The position numbers were made by a program, and so were the translations under genes. 64,000 bases of DNA from Streptomyces sp. NBC_00683. GTDB taxonomy: Bacteria; Actinomycetota; Actinomycetes; Streptomycetales; Streptomycetaceae. Where the stretch lies: positions 5,518,001-5,582,000 of the forward strand of contig NZ_CP109013.1 of NCBI RefSeq assembly GCF_036226745.1, read 5' to 3'. Of this stretch, positions 1 to 8,560 are shown in pieces. Below the pieces are notes generated by a model. It was not told the DNA's origin. It did no database searches and was given only the letters and a program-made list of their open reading frames with translations. Every line of letters begins with the position of its first letter. Within the stretch, counting starts at the first letter, position 1.

Positions 1-851
1 CGCGCCGCCGCCGTTTCAAGCCGGGAGCGGGTCGCCAGCACCACGCGGGCCCCTTCGCCTACTTCGCCCTCGTCGTCGTCGGGCTCGGTTCGCTGTTCCC
101 GTTGTACTGGACGCTGGTCGCCGCGTCCCGCACCCAGCAGGAGGTGCTCGACACCACCCCGCCGCTCTTCCCGGGCGGCAACCTGTTCAACAACCTCGAA
201 GCGGCCTGGGAGCAGGCCAGCCTCGGCAAGGCCATCCTGAACACGTTCATCGTGTCCAGCAGCATCACCCTCGCGACGCTGTTCTTCTGCACCCTGGCCG
301 GGTACGCCTTCGCCAAGATGCGCTTCAAGGGCCGCAACATGCTGATGACGATGGTCATCGCCACGCTGACGATCCCTCCGCAGCTCAGCGTCGTACCCCT
401 GTTCATGATGATGTCCGACATCGGCTGGGGCGGTCAGCTGGAGTCGGTCATCTTCCCGACCCTGGTGAGCGCGTTCGGCGTGTTCTTCATGCGTCAGTAC
501 CTGATCGAGGCGCTGCCGTACGAGCTCATCGAAGCGGGCAAGGTGGACGGGGCGAACAACCTCCGCGTCGTGTGGAGCATCGTGCTCCCGGTCGCCCGAC
601 CGGCCATGATGGTTCTCGGCATGCTCACCTTCGTACAGGCCTGGAACGACTTCTTCTGGCCCTACCTGGCACTGAACCAGCAGAACCCCACGCTCCAGGT
701 CGCACTCGGTCAGCTGAGCGCGTCCTACGTCCCCGACCAGAGCATCGTCATGGCGGGTGCGCTGATCAGCACCCTGCCTCTGCTCGTCGTCTTCGTGATC
801 TTCGGCAAGCAGATCGTCGGGGGAATCATGTCCGGCGCCGTCAAGGGCTGA
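1..851 (+). CDS. cebG: ABC sugar transporter permease, MalG family (5' end cut by the window)
   Basis: This is one of the two membrane subunits of a carbohydrate ABC importer. The reading frame is open from base 3 to the TGA at 849-851, so the true start lies upstream of the window; the first visible residues are an Arg-rich cytoplasmic tail followed at once by a membrane segment ([16 protein letters not shown]). About 282 residues are visible, close to the full family length of 275-300. The binding-protein-dependent permease EAA loop is clear near the C-terminus ([17 protein letters not shown]), and this is the surface that docks with the ATPase. A beta-glucosidase gene follows at 974 and a CebR-type operator lies between them, so the likely substrate is cellobiose or cello-oligosaccharides. 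The family assignment is firm. The name cebG rests on context. Confidence 0.8.
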   Translation, partial: RRRRFKPGAGRQHHAGPFAYFALVVVGLGSLFPLYWTLVAASRTQQEVLDTTPPLFPGGNLFNNLEAAWEQASLGKAILNTFIVSSSITLATLFFCTLAGYAFAKMRFKGRNMLMTMVIATLTIPPQLSVVPLFMMMSDIGWGGQLESVIFPTLVSAFGVFFMRQYLIEALPYELIEAGKVDGANNLRVVWSIVLPVARPAMMVLGMLTFVQAWNDFFWPYLALNQQNPTLQVALGQLSASYVPDQSIVMAGALISTLPLLVVFVIFGKQIVGGIMSGAVKG

Positions 852-958
852 CTTCCCGGCCCGCTCCGCTCCACCCCGGTCGTCCCGTACGGCCTGTACC
901 TGACCACAGGCCGTACGGGCCCTCGGCCCCCTCACCCCTGTCCCTGTTCGTCCACTCT

Positions 959-972
959 TGGGAGCGCTCCCG
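959..972. promoter_or_regulatory. CebR-type operator overlapping the bglC ribosome-binding region
   Basis: The 14 bases read TGGGAGCGCTCCCG and match 13 of 14 positions of the palindrome TGGGAGCGCTCCCA known for CebR in Streptomyces. It ends one base before the ATG of the beta-glucosidase gene, so a bound repressor would block initiation or elongation of an operon transcript exactly at this gene. Confidence 0.8.
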
Positions 973-973
973 C

Positions 974-2437
974 ATGACTGCAGTACGACCCGACATCACC
1001 CCGAAGCAGGCGCCCGAGGCAACGAACTTCCCCACGGGCTTCATCTGGGGCGCGGCCACCGCGTCCTACCAGGTCGAGGGTGCCGCCGCCGAGGGCGGCC
1101 GGACGCCGTCCATCTGGGACACCTTCAGCCGCACGCCCGGCAAGATCTACAACGGTGACACCGGCGACGTCGCCGCCGACCACTACCACCGCTACCGCGA
1201 CGACGTCGCGCTGATGAAGCAGCTCGGGCTGAAGGCGTACCGCTTCTCGGTCTCCTGGTCCCGGGTCCAGCCCACCGGCCGCGGCCCCGCCGTCGAGCGC
1301 GGCCTGGACTTCTACCGCAAGCTCGTCGACGAGCTGCTGGACGCCGGCATCGCGCCCGTCGCCACCCTCTACCACTGGGACCTCCCCCAGGAGCTCGAGG
1401 ACGCCGGCGGCTGGCCCGAGCGCGCCACCGCCGAGCGCTTCGCCGACTACGCCGCCATCGTCTCCGGCGCCCTCGGCGACCGCGTCGGCCTGTGGACCAC
1501 CCTCAACGAGCCGTGGTGCTCGGCCTTCCTCGGCTACGGATCAGGTGTGCACGCCCCCGGCCGCACCGAGCCCGCAGCCGCGCTCCAGGCGGCCCATCAC
1601 CTCAACCTCGCCCATGGCCGGGCGATCGAGGTCCTGCGCGCCCAACTCCCCGCTGCTGCGCAGGCCTCGGTCACCCTCAATCTGCACCAGGTCCGCCCGC
1701 TGACCGACAGCGCGGCCGACGCCGATGCCGCCCGCCGGATCGACGCCGTCGGCAACCGCGTCTTCACCGGCCCGATGCTGCGCGGCGAGTACCCCGAGGA
1801 CCTGATCGCCGACACCTCGCACCTGGTGGACTGGTCGAAGCTGGTCCACGACGGCGACCTCGCCACCATTTCCCGCCCGGTCGACGCCCTCGGCATCAAC
1901 TACTACACGCCGACCCTGGTCTCCACTCCGGTGGACGGTGCCGACTACGCGCGCAGCGATGCCCACGGCGCCAGCGACCACTCCCCGTGGCCCGGCTCCG
2001 AAGGCGTCGCCTTCCACCTCGCCGAGGGGAAGGAGCGCACCGCGATGGACTGGTCGATCGACCCCGACGGGCTCTACAACCTCCTGATGGACACCCACCG
2101 CGAGCACCCCGGCCTCCCGCTGATGGTCACCGAGAACGGTGCCGCGTTCGACGACCAGGTCTCGCCCGACGGCAAGGTCGAGGACCCCGAGCGGATCGCG
2201 TACCTGCACGGCCACCTCGACGCCGTACAGCGGGCGATCGCCGACGGAGCGGACGTCGGCGGCTACTTCCTGTGGTCGCTGATGGACAACTTCGAGTGGG
2301 CGTACGGCTATTCGAAGCGATTCGGCGCGGTGTACGTCGACTACGCCACTCAGGACCGCATTCCCAAGGCGAGTGCCCACTGGTACTCGGACGTGATCCG
2401 CCGCCACGGCCTGCCCCCGGCCGACAGCACCGTCTGA
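974..2437 (+). CDS. bglC: Beta-glucosidase, glycoside hydrolase family 1
   Basis: This is a cytoplasmic retaining beta-glucosidase that splits imported cellobiose or cello-oligosaccharides to glucose. The 487 residues are the normal GH1 length and form one TIM barrel. The family opening [15 protein letters not shown] is at residues 23-37. The acid/base glutamate is in TLNEPW (Glu179) and the nucleophile is in VTENGAA (Glu387). The frame is open further upstream, but the ATG at 974 starts the conserved domain and lies directly behind the operator at 959-972. The gene follows the permease by 122 bases and precedes the LacI-family repressor. A strong hairpin terminator follows. Control by CebR, with cellobiose or cellotriose as inducer, is inferred from the operator. 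Confidence 0.93.
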   Translation: MTAVRPDITPKQAPEATNFPTGFIWGAATASYQVEGAAAEGGRTPSIWDTFSRTPGKIYNGDTGDVAADHYHRYRDDVALMKQLGLKAYRFSVSWSRVQPTGRGPAVERGLDFYRKLVDELLDAGIAPVATLYHWDLPQELEDAGGWPERATAERFADYAAIVSGALGDRVGLWTTLNEPWCSAFLGYGSGVHAPGRTEPAAALQAAHHLNLAHGRAIEVLRAQLPAAAQASVTLNLHQVRPLTDSAADADAARRIDAVGNRVFTGPMLRGEYPEDLIADTSHLVDWSKLVHDGDLATISRPVDALGINYYTPTLVSTPVDGADYARSDAHGASDHSPWPGSEGVAFHLAEGKERTAMDWSIDPDGLYNLLMDTHREHPGLPLMVTENGAAFDDQVSPDGKVEDPERIAYLHGHLDAVQRAIADGADVGGYFLWSLMDNFEWAYGYSKRFGAVYVDYATQDRIPKASAHWYSDVIRRHGLPPADSTV

Positions 2438-2448
2438 CCTGCGCGAAC

Positions 2449-2484
2449 AGCGAGACCCGGCCGAGCGCCGGGTCTCGCTTTTTT
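2449..2484 (+). terminator. Rho-independent terminator after bglC
   Basis: A 12-base perfect stem (2449-2460 with 2468-2479) has a 7-base loop and is followed by a run of six T. The T-tract is unusually clear for such GC-rich DNA. Confidence 0.85.
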
Positions 2485-2524
2485 GTGCCCGCCTTACATG
2501 TTCGTCACAGGGACCCCGTAGGCT

Positions 2525-2538
2525 TGGGAGCGCTCCCA
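2525..2538. promoter_or_regulatory. Perfect CebR-type operator upstream of the repressor gene
   Basis: This is an exact copy of TGGGAGCGCTCCCA, 116 bases before the repressor start. It suggests that the repressor controls its own gene as well as the import operon. Confidence 0.85.
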
Positions 2539-2653
2539 GAAGGTGTGGCGCTCCCGACGGGCCTGTCGGTCCGGACGAGTGTCAAGGGATCGGACAGCAG
2601 GACTTGGTTTGGCTATCCGGCTGTGAGAAATTGACCGCGAACGGGAGGCAGCC

Positions 2654-3697
2654 ATGGCGGCAGCGCGAGTACGGAGTGGCGGGCGGCCCACGCTCGAAGA
2701 AGTAGCGGCACGGGCCGGAGTGGGGCGGGGCACGGCCTCACGCGTCATCAACGGCTCGCCACGGGTCAGTGCACAGACCAGGGAGGCGGTCGAGGCGGCC
2801 GTCGCCGAGCTGGGCTACGTACCCAACCGGGCGGCCAGAGCGCTCGCCGGGAACCGGACGGACGCCATCGCCCTCGTCGTACCCGAGTCCGAGACCCGGT
2901 TCTTCGCCGAGCCGTACTTCTCCGACATCGTGCGAGGGGTGGGTGAGGCCCTCGCCGACACGGAGATGCAGCTGCTGCTGACCCTGGCGGGCAACGACCG
3001 GGAGCGCCGCCGGCTGGCCCAGTACCTGACCGCCCACCGGGTCGACGGCGTCCTGCTGATCGCCGTCCACGCCGACGACCCGCTGCCGGAGCTCCTCGAA
3101 CAGCTCGGCATGCCCTCCGTGATCAGCGGCCGCAGGCACGCCGCGGAGCCGCTGCCGTCGGTCGACTCCGACAACTTCGAAGGCGCACGCGCGGCGGTCG
3201 ACCACTTCATATCGCGAGGCCGCACCGCCATCGCCACCATCACCGGACGCCTCGACGTGTACGGCGCGCAGCGCCGCCTCGACGGCTACCGCAAGGCCAT
3301 CGCCGCCGCGGGCCTCGACCCCGACGAACGGCTCATCGCCCCCGCCGACTTCACCGAGGAGGGCGGCGCCCGCGCCATGCGGGAACTCCTGGCCCGCCGC
3401 CCGGACGTCGACGCGGTCTTCGCCGCCTCCGACGTGATGGCGGCAGGCGCCCGCCAGGTCCTGCGCGAGTCCGGCCGCCGCATCCCGGACGACGTGGCCC
3501 TGATCGGCTTCGACGACTCCGCCGTGGCCCGCCACATGGACCCCCCGCTGACGAGCGTCCGCCAGCCGATTGAGGAGATGGGCCGCACGATGACCCGGGT
3601 CCTGCTCCAGGAGATCGCGAACCGCACGGAGGAAGGCACGGAGGAGCGGCCGAGGATCGTGCTGCCCACGGAGCTGGTGGTGCGCGAGTCGTCCTGA
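2654..3697 (+). CDS. cebR: LacI-family transcriptional repressor, CebR-like
   Basis: This is a sugar-responsive DNA-binding repressor of 347 residues. It has an N-terminal LacI helix-turn-helix (PTLEEVAARAGVGRGTASRV, about residues 13-32) with the hinge helix, then a periplasmic-binding-protein-like sensor domain to the end (GFDDSAVARH near residue 285 is typical). GGGAGG sits 6 bases before the ATG. Two CebR-type palindromes nearby, one before its own gene and one at the beta-glucosidase start, point to control of cello-oligosaccharide use. From memory the repressor is often described as lying upstream of cebE in other Streptomyces; here it lies downstream of bglC on the same strand. The family is certain and the CebR identity likely. 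Confidence 0.88.
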   Translation: MAAARVRSGGRPTLEEVAARAGVGRGTASRVINGSPRVSAQTREAVEAAVAELGYVPNRAARALAGNRTDAIALVVPESETRFFAEPYFSDIVRGVGEALADTEMQLLLTLAGNDRERRRLAQYLTAHRVDGVLLIAVHADDPLPELLEQLGMPSVISGRRHAAEPLPSVDSDNFEGARAAVDHFISRGRTAIATITGRLDVYGAQRRLDGYRKAIAAAGLDPDERLIAPADFTEEGGARAMRELLARRPDVDAVFAASDVMAAGARQVLRESGRRIPDDVALIGFDDSAVARHMDPPLTSVRQPIEEMGRTMTRVLLQEIANRTEEGTEERPRIVLPTELVVRESS

Positions 3698-3715
3698 CCC
3701 GCGGCTGCGCCGGGT

Positions 3716-3729
3716 CCCCGCTTGCGGGG
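3716..3729 (+). terminator. Short GC-rich hairpin after the repressor gene
   Basis: CCCCGC and GCGGGG form a 6-base stem 18 bases after the stop codon of the LacI gene. There is no T-tract, so the call is weak. Confidence 0.35.
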
Positions 3730-3874
3730 GCGGCGGAGCTTTCACAACTTCTCCATGAATCCCTCATCCGGCCGCTAGGGTTCCCCGTGTACGGCGAATG
3801 TGTGACGCACCACACAACGTCACACAGCGAGCTGCCGCGCGTGCGTTCTGGCCCGGCAGGCATTGGGGGGCCAC

Positions 3875-5932
3875 ATGCAGGATCTGGTCAAGGGCGCCAA
3901 CATCGGACTGGCCGCACTGAGCGAGGACGTCAGCTCCGTGGTGATGAGTCTGGGCTGGAGCAGCACCACGGGGGAGGGGGACGCGGACGTCTCCGTGCTC
4001 CTCCTCGACGGCAACGGCAAGGTCCGCAGCGATGTGGACTTCTGCTTCTACAACAACCCGATCGCGGGCAACGGAAGCGTGCAGTTGCTCGGCAAGACGC
4101 CCACCGCCGACGGCAACGAGGACCGCATCAGTTTCGATCTTGACGCGGTACCGTCCGAGGTCGAGCAGATCGTCGTGGCCGCGAGCCGGTACGGCGGATC
4201 CCGGTTCGGAGATCTCAACGACCTCCACCTGACGCTCGCGGACAGTGCCGGTGACGGACTGGTCCAGTTCTCCATCGAGGACGCCGGCGCGGTGAGCGCC
4301 TTCATTTTCGGTGAGCTCTACCGCCGCACCGGCGAGTGGAAGTTCCGGGCTGTCGGACAGGGTTACGAGTCCGGGCTGGCCGGCTTGGCGACGGACTTCG
4401 GAGTCGACATCGACGACGATGCCGGGGACGAAGATCCGGAGGACGGCGCCGAGGAGGAGCTCCGCGGGCCGGCCGGAGACCATGCAGTGGCTGTCCCCTC
4501 GCCGCGGATCCCGGAACCGGCGCCCGCGGGCCCCGTGGTCCCGGCGGTCACCGTGAGCGCCGAGGAGGCGCTGCCTGCGGAGCCGAAACCGCGCGCCCGG
4601 CCGCGCACGGCCAAGAGGAAGGTGACTCTCCCCAGGACCGCGAAGAAGTCACTCGCCGAGAACGACTCCTGGAGGACAGCCAGGCTCTTTCCGCTCTCGG
4701 TCCTCAGGAGCGACCGTGAACGGGAGACGCGAGCCACCTCAGTACTTCTGTCGGTGATGGCCCAGGTGCCTGAGTTCGGCCGGCGGCTCACGGCAGGGTT
4801 CGGAGCTCCCGCAGGGCGCATGGAGACGTTCACCGAGGTATCGCTGCCGCACGGCGACTCGCCCCGGCGGCCGGACGGAGTGATTCGTGTCGAGCGGGCG
4901 GGAAAACTGTGGACGGCCCTCGTCGAGACGAAGACGAACGGCAACGCCCTCAAGCCCGACCAGGTTCAGGCTTACATGGACATCGCAGCCCGGCGTGGTT
5001 ACGAGGCCGTCATCACCCTGTCCAATGACGTGGCGCTCGAAGGCAGTCCTCTCGTCGACGTGAGGATCGACGGCCGACGCAAGCACAAGGTCGCCCTCTG
5101 GCACCTGTCCTGGGCAGAGGTCGCCCATCAGGCACAGATGCTGATCCGGCACGAGGGGGTGGACAACGCCGCCCACGCGTGGCTGCTGCAGGAGCTTCTG
5201 CACTACCTCCAGCACGAGCACTCGGGCTGCCACGGGTTCCAGAACATGGGCGCCGCGTGGGTACCGGTCCGCAAGGGAATCGACGACGAAACCCTCTGCC
5301 AGGGCGACCCGCGAGCCATGGAAGTCATCGAGAACTGGGAACGGCTGATCCGGCAGGTCTGCCTGCGGCTCGGCGGGGAGCTGGGGCAGAAGGTGCTGCC
5401 CGTCCAAAGGGCAAAACGCGGAGCTGACCCCCGCGCACGCCGTGCCGATCTCGCCGACCAGCTCTGTTCCCAGGGACGGCTCCACGCCGAACTCCGTATC
5501 GACGGAACACCCGGAGTCCTTGCCATCGCCGCCGATCTGCGAACGGGCAAGCTCCGTACCTCGATCGAGGTGGCGGCGTCCGACCAGGGCTATCCGCTCA
5601 GTCGGGCGAAGCGGCTCATTCGCCAGCTCGCCGCCGCTCCGGCGGACCTGCACATCGAAACACTCGTCGAAGGCGACGGCACAGGCCCACGGGGAACGCT
5701 GGAGCGGCTGCGCCCCGAGCCGGCCGACATACTCCCGAAGAGCGGTGCGGACATCAGCGGCTTCCGCCTCTCCCTGTTCAAGGGCATGGGCAGCAGCCGC
5801 GGCAACGCGGAGTCAGGCTTCATCCGCAGCGTCGACGAGGCGGTCGACCGGTTCCACGCCACCGTGATCGCGCAACTGGAGACCCGCGGGGGACGCCGCC
5901 GCGGGAGCGGCGAGCCGGTGGCCTCCGGTTGA
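3875..5932 (+). CDS. TerD-domain protein fused to a PD-(D/E)XK nuclease-like domain
   Basis: The protein has 685 residues in three parts. Residues 1 to about 175 are a TerD/CABP stress domain (opening DLVKGANIGL; SVLLLDGNGKV; DFCFYNN; acidic Asp-rich segments that could bind calcium). Residues about 176-260 are a linker, first strongly acidic, then Pro/Arg/Lys-rich. From about residue 270 an alpha/beta domain carries a nuclease-like signature: PDG with Asp334, then ETK with Glu351 and Lys353 at the end of a strand, followed by a helix with Gln (PDQVQAYMDIA). A further 200 residues follow. The family to which the C-terminal half belongs was not recognised. The ATG at 3875 is chosen over a TTG at 3863 because a G-tract ribosome site precedes it. 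The gene stands alone, so a DNA-damage or phage-response role is inference only. Confidence 0.72.
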   Translation: MQDLVKGANIGLAALSEDVSSVVMSLGWSSTTGEGDADVSVLLLDGNGKVRSDVDFCFYNNPIAGNGSVQLLGKTPTADGNEDRISFDLDAVPSEVEQIVVAASRYGGSRFGDLNDLHLTLADSAGDGLVQFSIEDAGAVSAFIFGELYRRTGEWKFRAVGQGYESGLAGLATDFGVDIDDDAGDEDPEDGAEEELRGPAGDHAVAVPSPRIPEPAPAGPVVPAVTVSAEEALPAEPKPRARPRTAKRKVTLPRTAKKSLAENDSWRTARLFPLSVLRSDRERETRATSVLLSVMAQVPEFGRRLTAGFGAPAGRMETFTEVSLPHGDSPRRPDGVIRVERAGKLWTALVETKTNGNALKPDQVQAYMDIAARRGYEAVITLSNDVALEGSPLVDVRIDGRRKHKVALWHLSWAEVAHQAQMLIRHEGVDNAAHAWLLQELLHYLQHEHSGCHGFQNMGAAWVPVRKGIDDETLCQGDPRAMEVIENWERLIRQVCLRLGGELGQKVLPVQRAKRGADPRARRADLADQLCSQGRLHAELRIDGTPGVLAIAADLRTGKLRTSIEVAASDQGYPLSRAKRLIRQLAAAPADLHIETLVEGDGTGPRGTLERLRPEPADILPKSGADISGFRLSLFKGMGSSRGNAESGFIRSVDEAVDRFHATVIAQLETRGGRRRGSGEPVASG

Positions 5933-6058
5933 CTCGCGTACGACAGGTGCGGCCGTCGGGGCGCTCCGCCGGAGCAGCGTGATCTCGTGTTCCGGGCAGT
6001 GCGCCCCGACGCTGTCCTCGTCCGGGAATTCGTGGTCACCTCCGGGACACCGGGTCAC
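5813..6058 (-). CDS. Small ORF coupled by GTGA overlap to the Cys-rich gene
   Basis: This possible 81-residue protein begins with a GTG that overlaps the TGA of the preceding gene in the arrangement GTGA, a common Streptomyces coupling. It begins with a CPGGDHEFPDEDS segment and has a CPEH motif near residue 25, giving two Cys and His pairs that could bind a metal. The last 120 bases run antisense to the end of the TerD-nuclease gene, which weakens the case. No family was recognised. If real, it is co-expressed with the upstream Cys-rich protein. Confidence 0.38.
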   Translation of the reverse strand: MTRCPGGDHEFPDEDSVGAHCPEHEITLLRRSAPTAAPVVRESTGGHRLAAPAAASPAGLQLRDHGGVEPVDRLVDAADEA

Positions 6059-6447
6059 TGCCGCGCCTCCTGCCAGGCCAGCCGTAGTTCGGAGGCTGAC
6101 CTGCACCGTCCACCGGTCCGGCAGGTGATGCAGTCCAGGGTGTGGTCGAGCATGGCACGGTATCCGGGATCTGTAGACCGGCACTCGCGCCTCGCACACT
6201 CTGCGGCCTCGGCGCAGGCGCGAGGGAACCACCAGTACGCGGCTCCGCGCTCCGGCCGGTGGCGTCGGTCGCCCAGGCTGATCCCGGTTCCGACGGTCAG
6301 GACAGTGCCGCACCAGACGCAGGACCAGCCACGTAGTTGCTGATCCGTCAGTGAACCGACTGATGGCAGTTGTCTCAAGGCGGCCATGGCATGTCCCGGT
6401 TCGTCGGCGATCAGATACGAGATCACCGTGCCGGGTACGAAGGGCAT
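6055..6447 (-). CDS. Small cysteine-rich protein of unknown function
   Basis: This is a 130-residue soluble protein with a zinc-ribbon look: CVWC near residue 43, then a Cys-rich stretch (CAEAAECARREC) near residues 79-90, and CITC with a further Cys near residues 107-115. It has no signal peptide. The gene lies 50 bases downstream of the XRE/TPR regulator on the same strand and is probably co-transcribed with it. In my recollection, short Cys-containing genes accompany this regulator/flavoprotein pair in other Streptomyces, but no function is known to me. Function is not assigned. Confidence 0.65.
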   Translation of the reverse strand: MPFVPGTVISYLIADEPGHAMAALRQLPSVGSLTDQQLRGWSCVWCGTVLTVGTGISLGDRRHRPERGAAYWWFPRACAEAAECARRECRSTDPGYRAMLDHTLDCITCRTGGRCRSASELRLAWQEARQ

Positions 6448-6497
6448 GAACGCTCACACTTCGGTGAGCGTCGACTGCGTGGGAACTGGCAGGTCGG

Positions 6498-7682
6498 CTA
6501 CAGACCGATCCAGGCCGACATGTGGCCCAGAGTGTCCGAGGTGCGCCGGGAGAGGTGCACCAGCCCTGCGATGGTTTCCCGGGCGCCAGGGTGGTACCGG
6601 GTCTGTTCCGGTGCCGTTCGCCTTGCCTCGACGAGGCTGCCCAGTGCCGCCTGCAGTCGTCCCGTCTCCATTTCCGAACGAGCCCGGTCCAGGAGGAAGT
6701 GTGCTCGCCTCGATGGAGGGAGAGTCGGGGGAAGGCTGATATGCCGAGCCTGTTCCAATGCGCTGTCGTAGTGCCGCATTTCCACCGCTGCTGACATGTG
6801 GTGGAGAGCCACGTTTGTAGGTCCGAAACTGAGCCAGTGGATCTCCGCAGCGTCGCCGGAGCGTTCCGCGCAGCGTGTGGCCTCCTCGATGTGCGCGTCG
6901 ACGGTGCTCTGCTGGCGGGCGCGGGCTGCGATGACGGAACCTCCCAAGTGCAGTTGGCCGGTTACGACAACGGCCTCCCGGGTCCGCTCTGCGTCGGCCA
7001 CGATGTGATGACCGGCAGAGATGAGCCGCTGACCGATGAGGTACTCCCCCTCGCGGAAGTAGACCAGCGCGCGCATGTACTGGCGGATCGCGGACAGGCA
7101 CGGATCGGAAGCGCGATGAGCGGCCCAGTCCATCCGATCGAGAGCGACGCTCGACAGGTCGTAATAGCCGAGTTTCACCGAGATGTCGTGTGCGCTCCGG
7201 TATGCGGAAGCGAGCGCTCGCCAGAGCTGTGTCGACTCGGTGCGCCAGGCCGCTGTGGTCAGCTCCGTGATGGTGGCCGGGAGCATCCGGGCCGCGTTCC
7301 GCAGGTGCGCACCGCGGACGAGGGCGCAGAGCCGCTCGGCAGCAGTCATCAGCTCAGTGGCGGGCTTTTCAGGAATCGCGTCGTCGGCGCCCAGGTCGTA
7401 CAGGTCGAGGGCTTCGCGGATGGGACGTACGAGCTCGGACAGGCGGTCCTGCTGAAGCTCGGTCACGTAGGGCTGCCCGGTGAGCACGGTGACATCGACC
7501 CGCAGCGTCTGCGCCACAGCCGCAAGGAAGTCCGGGTGTGCGGGCTTGGCGCCGCACTCGACCTGGTTGAGGAGGCTGTAGGAATACGGGAGTCGGGCCG
7601 CGAGCTCCCTCTGCGTCAGTCGGGCGAGTTTCCTCTGCTCCCTGATGCGGGAGCCGGCGCAGGCATCGATCGGTCCGGGCAT
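6498..7682 (-). CDS. XRE-family regulator with TPR-like C-terminal domain
   Basis: This protein has 394 residues. An N-terminal XRE helix-turn-helix is visible at about residues 11-66 (RIREQRKLARLTQRELAARL; the recognition region SYSLLNQVE), followed by about 300 residues of helical repeats resembling TPRs (ALVYFREGEYLIGQ; HLGGSVIAARAR). This architecture is frequent in Streptomyces, where such proteins often sense peptides or partner proteins. The ATG at 7682 is preceded by GGAG and begins the conserved domain; the frame is open far upstream but antisense to the flavoprotein gene. It is transcribed divergently from the flavoprotein across 129 bases and probably leads an operon with the Cys-rich gene at 6055. 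The partner or ligand is unknown. Confidence 0.85.
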   Translation of the reverse strand: MPGPIDACAGSRIREQRKLARLTQRELAARLPYSYSLLNQVECGAKPAHPDFLAAVAQTLRVDVTVLTGQPYVTELQQDRLSELVRPIREALDLYDLGADDAIPEKPATELMTAAERLCALVRGAHLRNAARMLPATITELTTAAWRTESTQLWRALASAYRSAHDISVKLGYYDLSSVALDRMDWAAHRASDPCLSAIRQYMRALVYFREGEYLIGQRLISAGHHIVADAERTREAVVVTGQLHLGGSVIAARARQQSTVDAHIEEATRCAERSGDAAEIHWLSFGPTNVALHHMSAAVEMRHYDSALEQARHISLPPTLPPSRRAHFLLDRARSEMETGRLQAALGSLVEARRTAPEQTRYHPGARETIAGLVHLSRRTSDTLGHMSAWIGL

Positions 7683-7811
7683 GTGGACTCCGTTCCTGAC
7701 GTCTTCTCTCAGGACGTTACCCAGGCAGCTGCGCGCTGGTCCTGGCATTGCCCGTTGCTCCCCCGCACGGGGACAGTTGCATGCCGTGGTGCCGATGGAT
7801 GAGATGGGCGC

Positions 7812-8348
7812 ATGAAGACTCTGTACCTGTTCGGCTCCGCTGCCCCGCCCGTCCTCGAGATGGCTGCGATCGTGGAGGAAGGGCAGGCGCGGGGGTGGCG
7901 CGTGTGCCTGGGACTGACTCCCACGGCCATGCGGTGGGTGGGGACCCAGGTGACGGAGCTGGAACGGTTGACGGGGCACCCGGTGAGGTCGCAGTACAAG
8001 TTGCCCGGGGAGCCCGACGTGTGGCCGCAGGCCGATGCGATTCTCTTCGCACCGGCCACCTTCAACACCGTCAACCAGTGGGCACTCGGACTCACTTCGT
8101 CCTTCGTGGTCGGAGTGGTCGCCGAGGGCCTCGGAAAGGGCATCCCCATCGTGACCATGCCGTGTGTGAACGCTGCTTACGTCCAGCACCCGCAGTTCGA
8201 CCGGTCGGTGGACACCTTGCGAAAGGCTGGGGTGACGGTGCTGTACGGGGAGGGAGGCTTTGTGCCGAATCAGCCGGGGGAGCGGCGACCCGAGGGCTTT
8301 CCGTGGAGCCTGGCACTGGGCGCCGTGGGCGGGATCCTGAACGGCTGA
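7812..8348 (+). CDS. Flavoprotein of the HFCD/phosphopantothenoylcysteine decarboxylase-like family
   Basis: This is a 178-residue single-domain Rossmann-like protein. The opening TLYLFGSAAP is the flavin-binding first strand. APATFNTVNQWALGL (about residues 77-91) matches the family's APATANT segment. PCVNAAYVQHPQF corresponds to the PxMNxxM substrate clamp of PPC decarboxylases, but with altered residues, so decarboxylase activity cannot be assumed. The length is typical for stand-alone members. It is divergent from the XRE/TPR regulator, a pairing I recall as recurrent in Streptomyces. The substrate is unknown; a redox-modifying role is inferred from the fold. Confidence 0.8.
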   Translation: MKTLYLFGSAAPPVLEMAAIVEEGQARGWRVCLGLTPTAMRWVGTQVTELERLTGHPVRSQYKLPGEPDVWPQADAILFAPATFNTVNQWALGLTSSFVVGVVAEGLGKGIPIVTMPCVNAAYVQHPQFDRSVDTLRKAGVTVLYGEGGFVPNQPGERRPEGFPWSLALGAVGGILNG

Positions 8349-8382
8349 CCGAAGCTCGTACGGAGCTCCCGTGAACGGGGGC

Positions 8383-8417
8383 GGCCCTGCCACGTCGGGG
8401 GAGAGCGCGGCAGGACC
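8383..8417. terminator. Possible terminator between convergent genes
   Basis: Arms GGCCCTGCC and GGCAGGACC pair at 8 of 9 positions across a 17-base loop. The site lies between the convergent flavoprotein and MFS genes. Confidence 0.35.
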
Positions 8418-8560
8418 GTTGTGTCGAATGCCCGGGAGTCGCGCTTCCATGCGGTGCGGAGTGCTCTGTGGCCTGTCTCACGCGTGGGCCGGTGCACGAT
8501 CGGCCCGTGACCTGGCCACTCGTTGCGCCCCGAGGCGTCGTGGCGCCTTTGCGGCAGGCG

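Noticed and set aside
3863..3874. TTG start for the TerD-nuclease gene
   Set aside because: It adds four residues within the ribosome-binding stretch; the ATG at 3875 is better placed.
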